This document shows positions 5,667-10,640 of a DNA stretch of 10,640 bases, in pieces (the stretch's first letter is position 1; each line of letters starts with the position of its first letter). Source of the stretch: JBFLXN01 sp040755715 [NCBI: Candidatus Edwardsbacteria bacterium] (lineage in GTDB: Bacteria; Edwardsbacteria; AC1; JBFLXN01); NCBI GenBank assembly GCA_040755715.1, contig JBFLXN010000093.1, positions 1 through 10,640 on the forward strand. The letters run 5' to 3'. Made by a program: the position numbers and the translations under genes. Under the pieces are notes generated by a model. It made no database searches. It was not told the DNA's origin and saw only the letters and a list, made by a program, of their open reading frames with translations.

Positions 5667-5729
5667 CCGCTAACGACTGTATTCTGTATCTTTTTTTGCG
5701 GTAAGCGGTCTGCGGGTGGCGGTAAGTGG
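5647..5729. repeat. inverted repeat at the dxs end / truB leader
   Basis: Units of the type CCGCTAACCGC (5660-5670, also CACTAACCGC at 5647-5656) face GCGGTAAGCGG (5698-5708) and GCGGTAAGTGG (5719-5729) across a pyrimidine-rich loop. The main arms pair at 10 of 11 positions. The left arm encodes the last codons of dxs and contains its stop. The element could fold as a stem in the dxs-truB transcript. A T7 run precedes, rather than follows, the right arm, so it is a poor terminator. Confidence 0.65.
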
Positions 5730-5739
5730 TTTTAAGAAT

Positions 5740-6456
5740 ATGAACGGCTGGCTGATTGTTGATAAACCTAAGGGCTGGACCTCTTTTGATGTCGTCGCTA
5801 AGATTAGAGGAATTACCAAAGAGAGAAAAGTAGGACATACTGGCACACTTGACCCCCAGGCTACTGGAGTATTAATCATTGCCTTGGGTAAAGCCACAAA
5901 ACTTATTCAGTTCATCGCTCAAACTGATAAAGAATATTTAGCCACTATTAGATTGGGCATTACTACCGATACCTTTGATAGCGAAGGTAAAATCTTAAAG
6001 ACTAAAGAAGCCCCGCAACTTTCCAGAAACAAAATTGAAGAAGTACTCTCGCAATTCCGTGGTGAGATTGAGCAACTCCCTCCAATGTTTTCTGCTATCA
6101 AATCTCAGGGGAAAAAACTTTACCAATTAGCCAGAAAAGGCATCACTGTTGAACGCAAGTCCAGAAAAGTGAAGATTAAAAAACTACAAATTGAAAATAT
6201 TGATTTGCCTTTTTTGACTTTGAGGATTGAATGTTCAAAAGGAACTTACATTCGTTCTCTGGCTAATGATTTGGGGGAGAAGTTAGGTTGTGGCGCTTAT
6301 CTTCATCAATTAGTTCGACTTCGTGCAGGTCAGTTCCGATTGGAACAAGCGGTGAAGATGGAGCAGCTCAATTCCTTAGAGGAAATCCAAAGATACCTTT
6401 TGCCTTTGGAAAACTCTAAAAACGCAGGAGACGCAGGGTCGCTGCGCTCGGAGTAA
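5740..6456 (+). CDS. truB: tRNA pseudouridine(55) synthase TruB
   Basis: The product has 238 aa and isomerises U55 to pseudouridine in the T loop of tRNAs. The N-terminus [18 protein letters not shown] is canonical. The catalytic motif is [16 protein letters not shown] (30-45) with nucleophile D38. [17 protein letters not shown] and [16 protein letters not shown] are conserved substrate-contacting motifs. The open frame begins with a GTG at 5716, but the ATG at 5740 starts at the family N-terminus; the earlier codons are repeat sequence. No strong ribosome binding site is visible. The protein is short at its end: no full PUA domain, and the last residues ([12 protein letters not shown]) are encoded by AACGCAG-type repeat sequence like that found after the second TPR gene. 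It lies 73 nt after dxs, so co-transcription is likely. Confidence 0.95.
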   Translation: MNGWLIVDKPKGWTSFDVVAKIRGITKERKVGHTGTLDPQATGVLIIALGKATKLIQFIAQTDKEYLATIRLGITTDTFDSEGKILKTKEAPQLSRNKIEEVLSQFRGEIEQLPPMFSAIKSQGKKLYQLARKGITVERKSRKVKIKKLQIENIDLPFLTLRIECSKGTYIRSLANDLGEKLGCGAYLHQLVRLRAGQFRLEQAVKMEQLNSLEEIQRYLLPLENSKNAGDAGSLRSE

Positions 6457-6461
6457 ACGCT

Positions 6462-6486
6462 ATTTATTACAAGTAGGTGGCGATTT
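6462..6486 (+). repeat. 25-bp direct repeat, left copy flanking the TPR segment
   Basis: This segment begins ATTTATTACAAGTAGG and is identical over 25 bp to 9170-9194, with similarity continuing for about 10 more bases (CAATCGGCG against CAAACGCCG). It lies 5 nt after the truB stop. The second copy lies just before ribF, so together they bracket both TPR genes. Confidence 0.85.
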
Positions 6487-6528
6487 TCAATCGGCGTAAT
6501 CGCGGTTTAAATAGCCACGACTACTCTA

Positions 6529-7464
6529 ATGAATCAATACGAATTTGATTATAAGAGAATAATCCAGATTTTGCACAGTCGGTCAGAGGTCTTTAACTTA
6601 ATCGGGAGAAATGACCATGGCTTGAAAGACATCAGAAAAGGACTAAAAATAGCAAGGAAGTATGGTGACAAAAAATCTGAGGCGGACTGCCTTTTGCAAC
6701 TAAGCGAGATTTATCATTCCATCAGTAAATACGAACAGACGCTGAGCTCAGCAAAGGCCTCACTTTTAATGTATCAGGAGATAAACGATAAAAGGGGCGA
6801 GGCAAGTAGTCTCAACAATATCGGTCTTGTGCATTATTGTCTTGGAGATTATCCGAGGGCGCTGGAGTATTGCAGCAAATCTTTGAAGATACGAGAGGAA
6901 ATCGGCGACAGACGAGGTCAGACAACAAGTCTCAACAATATCGCCAGGGGGTATATAGAACAAGGCGAATGGGCAAGGGCAAGAGAATATCTGACCAGAA
7001 CCGAAAAGATTGCCAGTGAGATTGGCGAGAAAGAGGTTTTGCGCAGGGCTGCGGTATCTTTTGGGGAACTGATACTCGCAGAGACCGCAAAAAAGGGCAC
7101 AGAGAACGCAAAAATTTATGCAGAGGAATCATTGAAGTTAGCCGATGAATTGAAGTCTAAATTAGGCAAAGCAGAAGCACTTCTTTTGCAGGCGAGGATT
7201 GAAGCGGCCCAAATCCCCCTAAATCCCCCTTTATTAAAGGGAGAGTCTGAGGGGGATTTTAGTCCCCCTTTGGAAAAGGGGGAATCAAAGGGGAATTGGC
7301 AGATAGCAGATAGCAGATTCAAAGAAGCAATCTCAATCTTTGAAGAATTGAAACAGCCGTTTGAAATCGCAAAGGCGTATTATTATTATAGTGAAATGCC
7401 AAAGGTGAAAGGCGAAAGGAAAACCGCTGTAGACTATCTCCAGAAAGCAAAGGAGATTTTTTAA
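6529..7464 (+). CDS. TPR-repeat protein, shorter paralog, prematurely stopped
   Basis: The product has 311 aa of tetratricopeptide helices and acts in protein-protein contacts; its partner is unknown. Two near-perfect 40-aa units lie at about 94-173 (SLNNIGLVHYCLGDYPRALE and SLNNIARGYIEQGEWARARE), preceded by weaker units. No signal peptide or membrane segment is seen. Compared with its downstream paralog it carries an extra 26 residues at about 226-255 (NPPLLKGESEGDF...), encoded by palindromic repeat DNA. It also stops at TAA 7462-7464, where the paralog has GAA. Reading through would restore KIGAKGWLKKIGE and stop at 7506, so one substitution shortened it by 14 codons. The start lacks a ribosome binding site and abuts repeat sequence, so the gene may be a fragment of a longer ATPase-TPR protein. 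Confidence 0.75.
   Translation: MNQYEFDYKRIIQILHSRSEVFNLIGRNDHGLKDIRKGLKIARKYGDKKSEADCLLQLSEIYHSISKYEQTLSSAKASLLMYQEINDKRGEASSLNNIGLVHYCLGDYPRALEYCSKSLKIREEIGDRRGQTTSLNNIARGYIEQGEWARAREYLTRTEKIASEIGEKEVLRRAAVSFGELILAETAKKGTENAKIYAEESLKLADELKSKLGKAEALLLQARIEAAQIPLNPPLLKGESEGDFSPPLEKGESKGNWQIADSRFKEAISIFEELKQPFEIAKAYYYYSEMPKVKGERKTAVDYLQKAKEIF
7204..7296 (+). repeat. in-frame palindromic repeat inside the first TPR gene
   Basis: The segment contains AAATCCCCCT twice facing AGGGGGATTT, an inner CCCTTTATTAAAGGG palindrome, and a second hairpin CCCCCTTT/AAAGGGGG. It is translated as the familiar NPPLLKG/SPPLEKG-type peptide. Aligning the paralog (ARIEITDNRWQIADSRF against ARIEAAQ...KGNWQIADSRF) shows a net gain of 78 nt, a multiple of three. 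The same peptide family appears at the end of ribF (NPPQSPFFKGG). Confidence 0.8.
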
Positions 7465-7560
7465 AAAATCGGTGCAAAAGGATGGCTAAAGAAGATTGGG
7501 GAATAACGCAGGAGCGATACGCTTGTAAGGTCACTTTATACAGAAAGACAAACAATCGGA

Positions 7561-7590
7561 TGTCAACCTGAACGAAGTGAAGGGATGACA
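7561..7590. repeat. REP-like element before the second TPR gene
   Basis: The element is bounded by TGTCA and TGACA in inverted orientation, enclosing CTGAACGAAGTGAAGG. It resembles the CCTGAACGAAGTGAAGGAT-type intergenic repeat seen in many bacterial genomes (recognised from memory, not searched). Its AAGGG lies about nine bases before the ATG at 7593, so the repeat may supply the ribosome binding site of the following gene. Confidence 0.65.
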
Positions 7591-7592
7591 TT

Positions 7593-9071
7593 ATGACACA
7601 GCCTCTAAGAGAAGAGGGAAAATCTTACACAAAGATAAAAATAGAGATGAAGGAAAGTAAAGATATTGACAAAATAGAATTGTTGATAAGAACTTATAAG
7701 GGAAGGGCAGAAGTCTATAATCTTGTCGGGGAAAATGAAAATGCACTAAAAGACTGTAAGAAGGGAATTCTTATATCAAAATGGAGCAAAGATAAAAAAT
7801 TATTAGCAGATTGTATTTTACAATTGAGTGGAATTTATGGTGCAATCAGCCAATATGAGAAAATGCGAAGTTTAGCGAAAAAATCTTTTTTATTATATAG
7901 GAAAATAAAGGACAAAAAAGGGGTTGCAGATAGCTTTAACAATATTGGTTTTGCGTTTTATAGCCTTGGCGATTATTCAAAGGCTCTTGAGTTTTATAAT
8001 AAATCTTTGAAAATTGACCAGGCGAGGCATGATTGTAGCGGGCAGGGAACTACTCTCAATAATATCGGCAATGTATATGGGTATTTAGGTAACTATTTAA
8101 AGGCATTTAAATATTATAATAACGCCTTGAAAATTCAGAAAGAAATGGGTAATTGCAGAGGACAAGGGGAAAGCCTTACCAGTATTGGCATGGCATATCA
8201 TTACCTAGGCGATTATTCAAAGGCGCTTGAATATTATAGTAAATCCTTAAAAACTCAAGAGGAGATAGGCGACCGCGGCGGGCAAGGAGACAGCCTCAAC
8301 AATATCGGCGCTGCGTATAGTAAGCTTGGTGATTATGGGAAAGCACATGAAAATTTTAATAAATCCTTGGAGATACGAAAGGAAATAGGCGACCGCAGAG
8401 GGCAGGCACAAAGTCTTAACCATATTGGTGCGGTGTCTCTTAATCTTGGTAATTATGAAAAAGCTCTTGAACAATATAATAAAGCCTTGAAAATTCAAAA
8501 AGAGATAGGTGACACCAGAGGCCAAGGATATGTTTCCAACAATATCGGCTTTGTATATTATAGTCTTTGCGATTATAAAAAGGCACATGAGTATCTTGAA
8601 AGTGCTGAAAAAATTGCAACCGAAATTGGTGAAAAAGAACTTTTGCGAAGGATTGCAGTTTCTTTTGCTGAACTGATACTCGCAGAGAACGCAGAAAAGG
8701 GCACAGAGAACGCAAAAATTTACGCAGAGGAAGCAATGAAGCTTGCCGAGAAACTGAAATCAAAATCAGGCAAGGCGGAGGCGCTGCTTTTGCAGGCGAG
8801 GATTGAAATAACCGATAACAGATGGCAGATAGCGGATAGCAGATTTAAGGAAGCAATTAAAAATTTTGAAGAATTAAAACAACCTTTTGAAATCGCAAAG
8901 GCGTATTATTATTATGCCCAATCAATTAAAACTGTAGGGACAGGGCTTGTCCCTGTCCAATTTGATGACAAATCAAAGGAATATCTGCAAAAGGCAAGAG
9001 GAATTTTTGAAAAGATTGGGGCAAAAGCCTGGCTGGGAAAAATCGGGGAAATCGGAGTATCGTCCGCCTAA
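7593..9071 (+). CDS. TPR-repeat protein, expanded paralog
   Basis: The product has 492 aa. Six consecutive 40-aa TPR units run from about 114 to 353, each of the form SLNNIG-x2-Y-x2-LGDY-x-KALEYY-x-KSLKIQ-x-EIGDxRGQG. They are flanked by degenerate TPR helices, and the C-terminal region (351-485) is nearly the same as in the upstream paralog (GTENAKIYAEE, KAEALLLQARIE, WQIADSRFKEA, KQPFEIAKAYYYY, YLQKA). It has four more central units than the paralog. Such TPR arrays often form the sensor half of ATPase regulators, but no ATPase domain is attached. A 21-nt hairpin insertion encodes part of VGTGLVPV (448-455). The stop codon lies in the loop of another palindrome, so IGVSSA is probably a run-on tail. 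An alternative start is the internal Met at residue 19. Confidence 0.8.
   Translation: MTQPLREEGKSYTKIKIEMKESKDIDKIELLIRTYKGRAEVYNLVGENENALKDCKKGILISKWSKDKKLLADCILQLSGIYGAISQYEKMRSLAKKSFLLYRKIKDKKGVADSFNNIGFAFYSLGDYSKALEFYNKSLKIDQARHDCSGQGTTLNNIGNVYGYLGNYLKAFKYYNNALKIQKEMGNCRGQGESLTSIGMAYHYLGDYSKALEYYSKSLKTQEEIGDRGGQGDSLNNIGAAYSKLGDYGKAHENFNKSLEIRKEIGDRRGQAQSLNHIGAVSLNLGNYEKALEQYNKALKIQKEIGDTRGQGYVSNNIGFVYYSLCDYKKAHEYLESAEKIATEIGEKELLRRIAVSFAELILAENAEKGTENAKIYAEEAMKLAEKLKSKSGKAEALLLQARIEITDNRWQIADSRFKEAIKNFEELKQPFEIAKAYYYYAQSIKTVGTGLVPVQFDDKSKEYLQKARGIFEKIGAKAWLGKIGEIGVSSA
7932..8651 (+). repeat. six 120-bp tandem coding repeats (TPR units)
   Basis: Six in-register 120-nt units each encode one 40-aa TPR, starting at the codons for SFNNIG, TLNNIG, SLTSIG, SLNNIG, SLNHIG and VSNNIG. 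The upstream paralog has two equivalent units. The array is prone to unequal recombination. Confidence 0.85.
8938..8958. repeat. 21-nt hairpin inserted in frame in the second TPR gene
   Basis: Arms GGACAGGG and CCCTGTCC form a perfect 8-bp stem around the loop CTTGT. Against the upstream paralog, the interval between YYYY and YLQKA is exactly seven residues (21 nt) longer, equal to the element's length. Confidence 0.75.
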
Positions 9072-9160
9072 GGCGGACTCGCAGTGAACGCAGTATCATT
9101 TCGTTCGCAGGAGAACGCAGTATCGTTGCACTCGCATAAAATGCTATTGCGAGATACTGC
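9063..9160. repeat. palindrome and AACGCAG-type repeats after the second TPR gene
   Basis: TCCGCC and GGCGGA flank TAA, the TPR stop codon (9063-9077). Two direct copies of GAACGCAGTATC follow (9086-9097, 9113-9124). GCAGTATC (9117-9124) with CTCGCA (9131-9136) then pairs with TGCGAG overlapping GATACTGC (9148-9160) to make a long bulged stem. No gene is visible between 9072 and 9249. Confidence 0.7.
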
Positions 9161-9169
9161 GATTATGAC

Positions 9170-9194
9170 ATTTATTACAAGTAGGTGGCGATTT
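9170..9194 (+). repeat. 25-bp direct repeat, right copy flanking the TPR segment
   Basis: This segment is identical over 25 bp to 6462-6486. It is followed by a small hairpin, CCTGAC/GTCGGG with loop GATAT (9215-9231), whose right side runs into the ribF start region. Confidence 0.85.
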
Positions 9195-9236
9195 CCAAAC
9201 GCCGATTTATGCGTCCTGACGATATGTCGGGATGGC

Positions 9237-9242
9237 TACAAT
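9237..9242 (+). promoter_or_regulatory. possible -10 element for a leaderless ribF transcript
   Basis: TACAAT ends seven bases before the ATG at 9250, the same geometry as at dxs. The -35 region is poor (CTGACG about 15 bases upstream). Support is mainly the spacing and the lack of another signal. Confidence 0.3.
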
Positions 9243-9249
9243 GAGAGAG

Positions 9250-10365
9250 ATGAAAATCATTAGAGGTTGCCAGAAACCACCTCAAAATTATTATCATTCT
9301 ATCGCTACTTTCGGTTCTTTTGACGGAGTGCATCTCGGCCATCAGGCAATTATCAAGGAAGTAATTAGACAAGCCAGACTGACTGGAAAGCCAAGCTTGG
9401 TAGTTACCTTTGAACCTCACCCCCAAGAAATCATTTCCCCACAAAAAGCGCCAAAGCTCCTTACAACCCTTGAGGAAAAGCAAGAAATTCTCTCAAACCT
9501 CGGTATTGATTTACTCCTATTCCTGCCTTTTGACAGAAAGCTTTCACAGACGAGTCCTTCTGTTTTTGTTAAAGACATTTTCATTGAATATTTAAGGGTA
9601 AAAGAAATCGTCTGTGGTTCGGAATGTGGATTTGGCAGAGATAGAAAAGGAAATCTCTCTGTGCTTAAAAAGTTGGGAGAGAAGTTTGGTTTCTCCGTGG
9701 ATGCTGCTCCACCAGCATTGGTAAACGGGGCAAAAGTCAGTAGCACTCGGATTCGGCAAGCAATCATTAAGGGTAACATAAAACTGGCAAATAGGATGTT
9801 GGGGCGTCCGTATTCTCTTTCTGGAAGAGTAATAAAAGGGGAAGGCATAGGAAAAAAGTTGGGCTATCCTACTGCAAACATTTCTTTGAATTCTCCTAAA
9901 AAGCTTGTTCCTCCTGACGGAGTCTATGCAGTGAAGGTTGGACTAAAAAACCAAAGCAAAAAGCAAAAAGCAAAAAGCAAAAAAATACATAGTGGGATGA
10001 TGTATATCGGGCATAAACCCACCTATTACCCAAATGCAAAATGCAAAATGCAAAATGCAAAATTTTTGGAAATACATATCTTTGATTTTGAGGGAAATCT
10101 TTTAGGGAAAGAATTGAAGATATTTTTCATAGATAGACTTAGAGAAGAAAAACGCTTCAAGGATGAGAATGCTTTAGTAAGACAAATAAAGAAAGATGAA
10201 GAGAAAGCCAAAAGGCTACTTTCCTACAAAGAAATGTTCACCCCGACTTGTCCCGGGATTCTATCGGGACAGGTCGGCATAAAGAGGAATGAAAATCCCC
10301 CTCAATCCCCCTTTTTCAAAGGGGGGGGAAGGGGGGATTTAAAAAGTGAGATAATCAATGCCTGA
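9250..10365 (+). CDS. ribF: bifunctional riboflavin kinase / FAD synthetase
   Basis: The product has 371 aa and phosphorylates riboflavin to FMN, then adenylates FMN to FAD. The FAD-synthetase half shows TFGSFDGVHLGH (20-31), TFEPHP (53-58), CGFGRDRKG (126-134) and SSTRIR (164-169). The kinase half shows GEGIGKKLGYPTANI (197-211), PPDGVYAV (221-228), MYIGHKPT (251-258) and a terminal RLREEKRF/LVRQIKKDEEKA helix. It is longer than the usual roughly 310 aa because of in-frame repeat DNA: a Lys-rich insert at 233-246, NAKCKMQNAK at 262-271, and a tail from about 331 containing CPGILSGQVG and NPPQSPFFKGGGRGD. Conserved motifs surround both loop inserts, so the enzyme may still work. In-frame ATGs at 9232 and 9241 lie in repeat sequence; 9250 matches the family start MKIIRG. 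Confidence 0.93.
   Translation: MKIIRGCQKPPQNYYHSIATFGSFDGVHLGHQAIIKEVIRQARLTGKPSLVVTFEPHPQEIISPQKAPKLLTTLEEKQEILSNLGIDLLLFLPFDRKLSQTSPSVFVKDIFIEYLRVKEIVCGSECGFGRDRKGNLSVLKKLGEKFGFSVDAAPPALVNGAKVSSTRIRQAIIKGNIKLANRMLGRPYSLSGRVIKGEGIGKKLGYPTANISLNSPKKLVPPDGVYAVKVGLKNQSKKQKAKSKKIHSGMMYIGHKPTYYPNAKCKMQNAKFLEIHIFDFEGNLLGKELKIFFIDRLREEKRFKDENALVRQIKKDEEKAKRLLSYKEMFTPTCPGILSGQVGIKRNENPPQSPFFKGGGRGDLKSEIINA
9953..9985 (+). repeat. 7-nt tandem repeat (GCAAAAA) in the ribF kinase domain
   Basis: About four to five copies of GCAAAAA lie in tandem and encode the Lys-rich insert after VGLKN. Seven-nt units keep the frame only in multiples of three copies. Confidence 0.8.
10032..10062 (+). repeat. 7-nt tandem repeat (TGCAAAA) in the ribF kinase domain
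   Basis: Four copies of TGCAAAA encode NAKCKMQNAK between the conserved KPTYY and FLEIHIFDF. The unit has the same length as the neighbouring GCAAAAA array and differs by one base. Confidence 0.8.
10243..10277. repeat. 13-bp hairpin in the ribF tail
   Basis: CCGACTTGTCCCG (10243-10255) pairs with CGGGACAGGTCGG (10265-10277), with one T-G wobble and a 9-nt loop. It lies in frame in ribF after the last conserved helix. The TGTCCC/GGGACA core recalls the 21-nt hairpin in the second TPR gene. Confidence 0.75.
10295..10340. repeat. C/G-tract palindrome at the ribF end
   Basis: AATCCCCCT and AATCCCCCTTTTT face AAAGGGGGGGG and AAGGGGGGATTT. The segment encodes NPPQSPFFKGGGRGD and is the same family as the insert in the first TPR gene. 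The 8-G and 6-G runs are unstable tracts within an intact frame. Confidence 0.75.
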
Positions 10366-10528
10366 ATTTATATCATCCATTCCTTCAAGTTTTTTGCCTT
10401 TTGTTGGTAGAGAAACTGAACAGAATAAAATACTCTTATTTTTTAGACAGGCACTGAGAGAAAACAGAAGTGGCGGGGTCTTAAGCCTCACGGGTGAAGC
10501 TGGTGTGGGAAAGACTAGTGCTTTGTGA
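10358..10528 (+). pseudogene. N-terminal stub of an AAA/NTPase regulator, truncated by insertion
   Basis: The stub encodes 56 aa and overlaps the ribF end by 8 nt. It begins MPEFISSIPSSFLPFVGRE, with the FVGRE box typical of the STAND/AAA ATPase module in large signalling regulators (AfsR/MalT- and adenylate-cyclase-type), continues to a clean Walker A, GEAGVGKT (46-53), and stops three codons later. Everything needed for ATP hydrolysis after the P-loop is missing. The break coincides with the inferred edge of an IS element at a TA dinucleotide (10516-10517), so SAL and the stop would come from the IS. Proteins with this head often carry C-terminal TPR arrays like those of the two upstream genes. 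Confidence 0.75.
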
Positions 10529-10640
10529 CACTAATTTTTGATATTGTAATAGAACCTGTTAAGTTTCTTACGAGCAATGTTCTTTGTAAACTGCCAGGAA
10601 ACGGTTGCTTTCTGACGATTACGTTGTCTGACCCAAGCAA
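10516..10640 (-). mobile_element. IS630-like insertion sequence, right end (runs off the window)
   Basis: From TA at 10516 the sequence ceases to encode the ATPase. A transposase 3' end lies on the opposite strand within 15 bp, as expected for a compact IS. IS630-family elements duplicate TA on insertion. The terminal bases GTGCTTTGTGACAC would be the inverted repeat; the other end is outside the window. Confidence 0.6.
10531..10640 (-). CDS. transposase C-terminus (IS630-like), partial
   Basis: The last 35 residues of a leftward frame are visible, from AWVRQRNRQK through VSWQFTKNIARKKLNRFY to a TAG stop. The pattern WxFTxxxARxKLxxxY is what I recall from the C-terminus of IS630-family DDE transposases. 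The catalytic domain lies beyond the window, so the family is a memory-based call. The gene runs opposite to the ATPase it interrupts. Confidence 0.6.
   Translation of the reverse strand, partial: AWVRQRNRQKATVSWQFTKNIARKKLNRFYYNIKN

Noticed and set aside
7932-8651. Noncoding satellite repeat
   Set aside because: The 120-bp period is exactly one 40-aa TPR unit and the frame is conserved with mainly synonymous or conservative differences.
8440-8763. Minus-strand frames encoding FLRSLCPFLRSLRVS-type peptides (also at 6932-7132)
   Set aside because: They lie antisense to the conserved TPR coding region and mirror its GTENAKIYAEE segment; no start signals.

Overview
The window looks like a chromosomal segment of an AT-rich, Gram-negative-type bacterium, probably from an uncultivated lineage. 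Evidence for a diderm envelope is a run of lipoproteins with clear lipoboxes, one of them CsgG-like. Evidence for a repeat-laden environmental genome is the many palindromic and short tandem repeats, several lying inside genes. No RNA gene is present to fix the taxonomy, so anything below 'bacterium with an outer membrane' is inference.

Left part (1-2330, minus strand): a leftward run of four envelope genes. In transcription order they are a thioredoxin-fold lipoprotein with a CKPC active site, a 130-aa unknown lipoprotein, a 35-aa mini-lipoprotein with a very strong ribosome binding site, and a CsgG-family lipoprotein. A near-consensus promoter with an operator-like palindrome in its spacer sits at 2340-2368 and points at this run. 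The same intergenic region serves the divergent regulator xre1. Two sequences matching the 3' end of 16S rRNA lie antisense in the leaders of this run.

Middle (2330-3770): two paralogous XRE-family regulators on the plus strand, xre1 (2453-2785) and xre2 (3129-3464), plus the 3' remnant of a third copy (3473-3529). Each regulator has a leftward TTGACA promoter in its upstream region, built on the same 17-bp motif and with its own palindrome in the spacer. The one upstream of xre1 serves the lipoprotein genes. The one upstream of xre2 is perfect consensus but has no recognisable gene in front of it. Hairpin repeats follow at 3547-3672.

Right part (3768-10640, plus strand): housekeeping genes dxs (isoprenoid precursors), truB (tRNA pseudouridine 55) and ribF (FMN/FAD synthesis). 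The common truB-ribF neighbourhood is split by two paralogous tetratricopeptide genes. This 2.7-kb stretch is bracketed by an exact 25-bp direct repeat. After ribF comes the head of an AAA/NTPase-type regulator, cut immediately after its Walker A motif by what appears to be an IS630-like element whose transposase 3' end is the last feature.

The most notable theme is the right half. Members of at least five repeat families lie in frame within or at the ends of coding genes (dxs, truB, both TPR genes, ribF). Comparing the two TPR paralogs exposes two insertions exactly: one of 78 nt and one of 21 nt. No defence system, CRISPR array, tRNA or rRNA gene was found.
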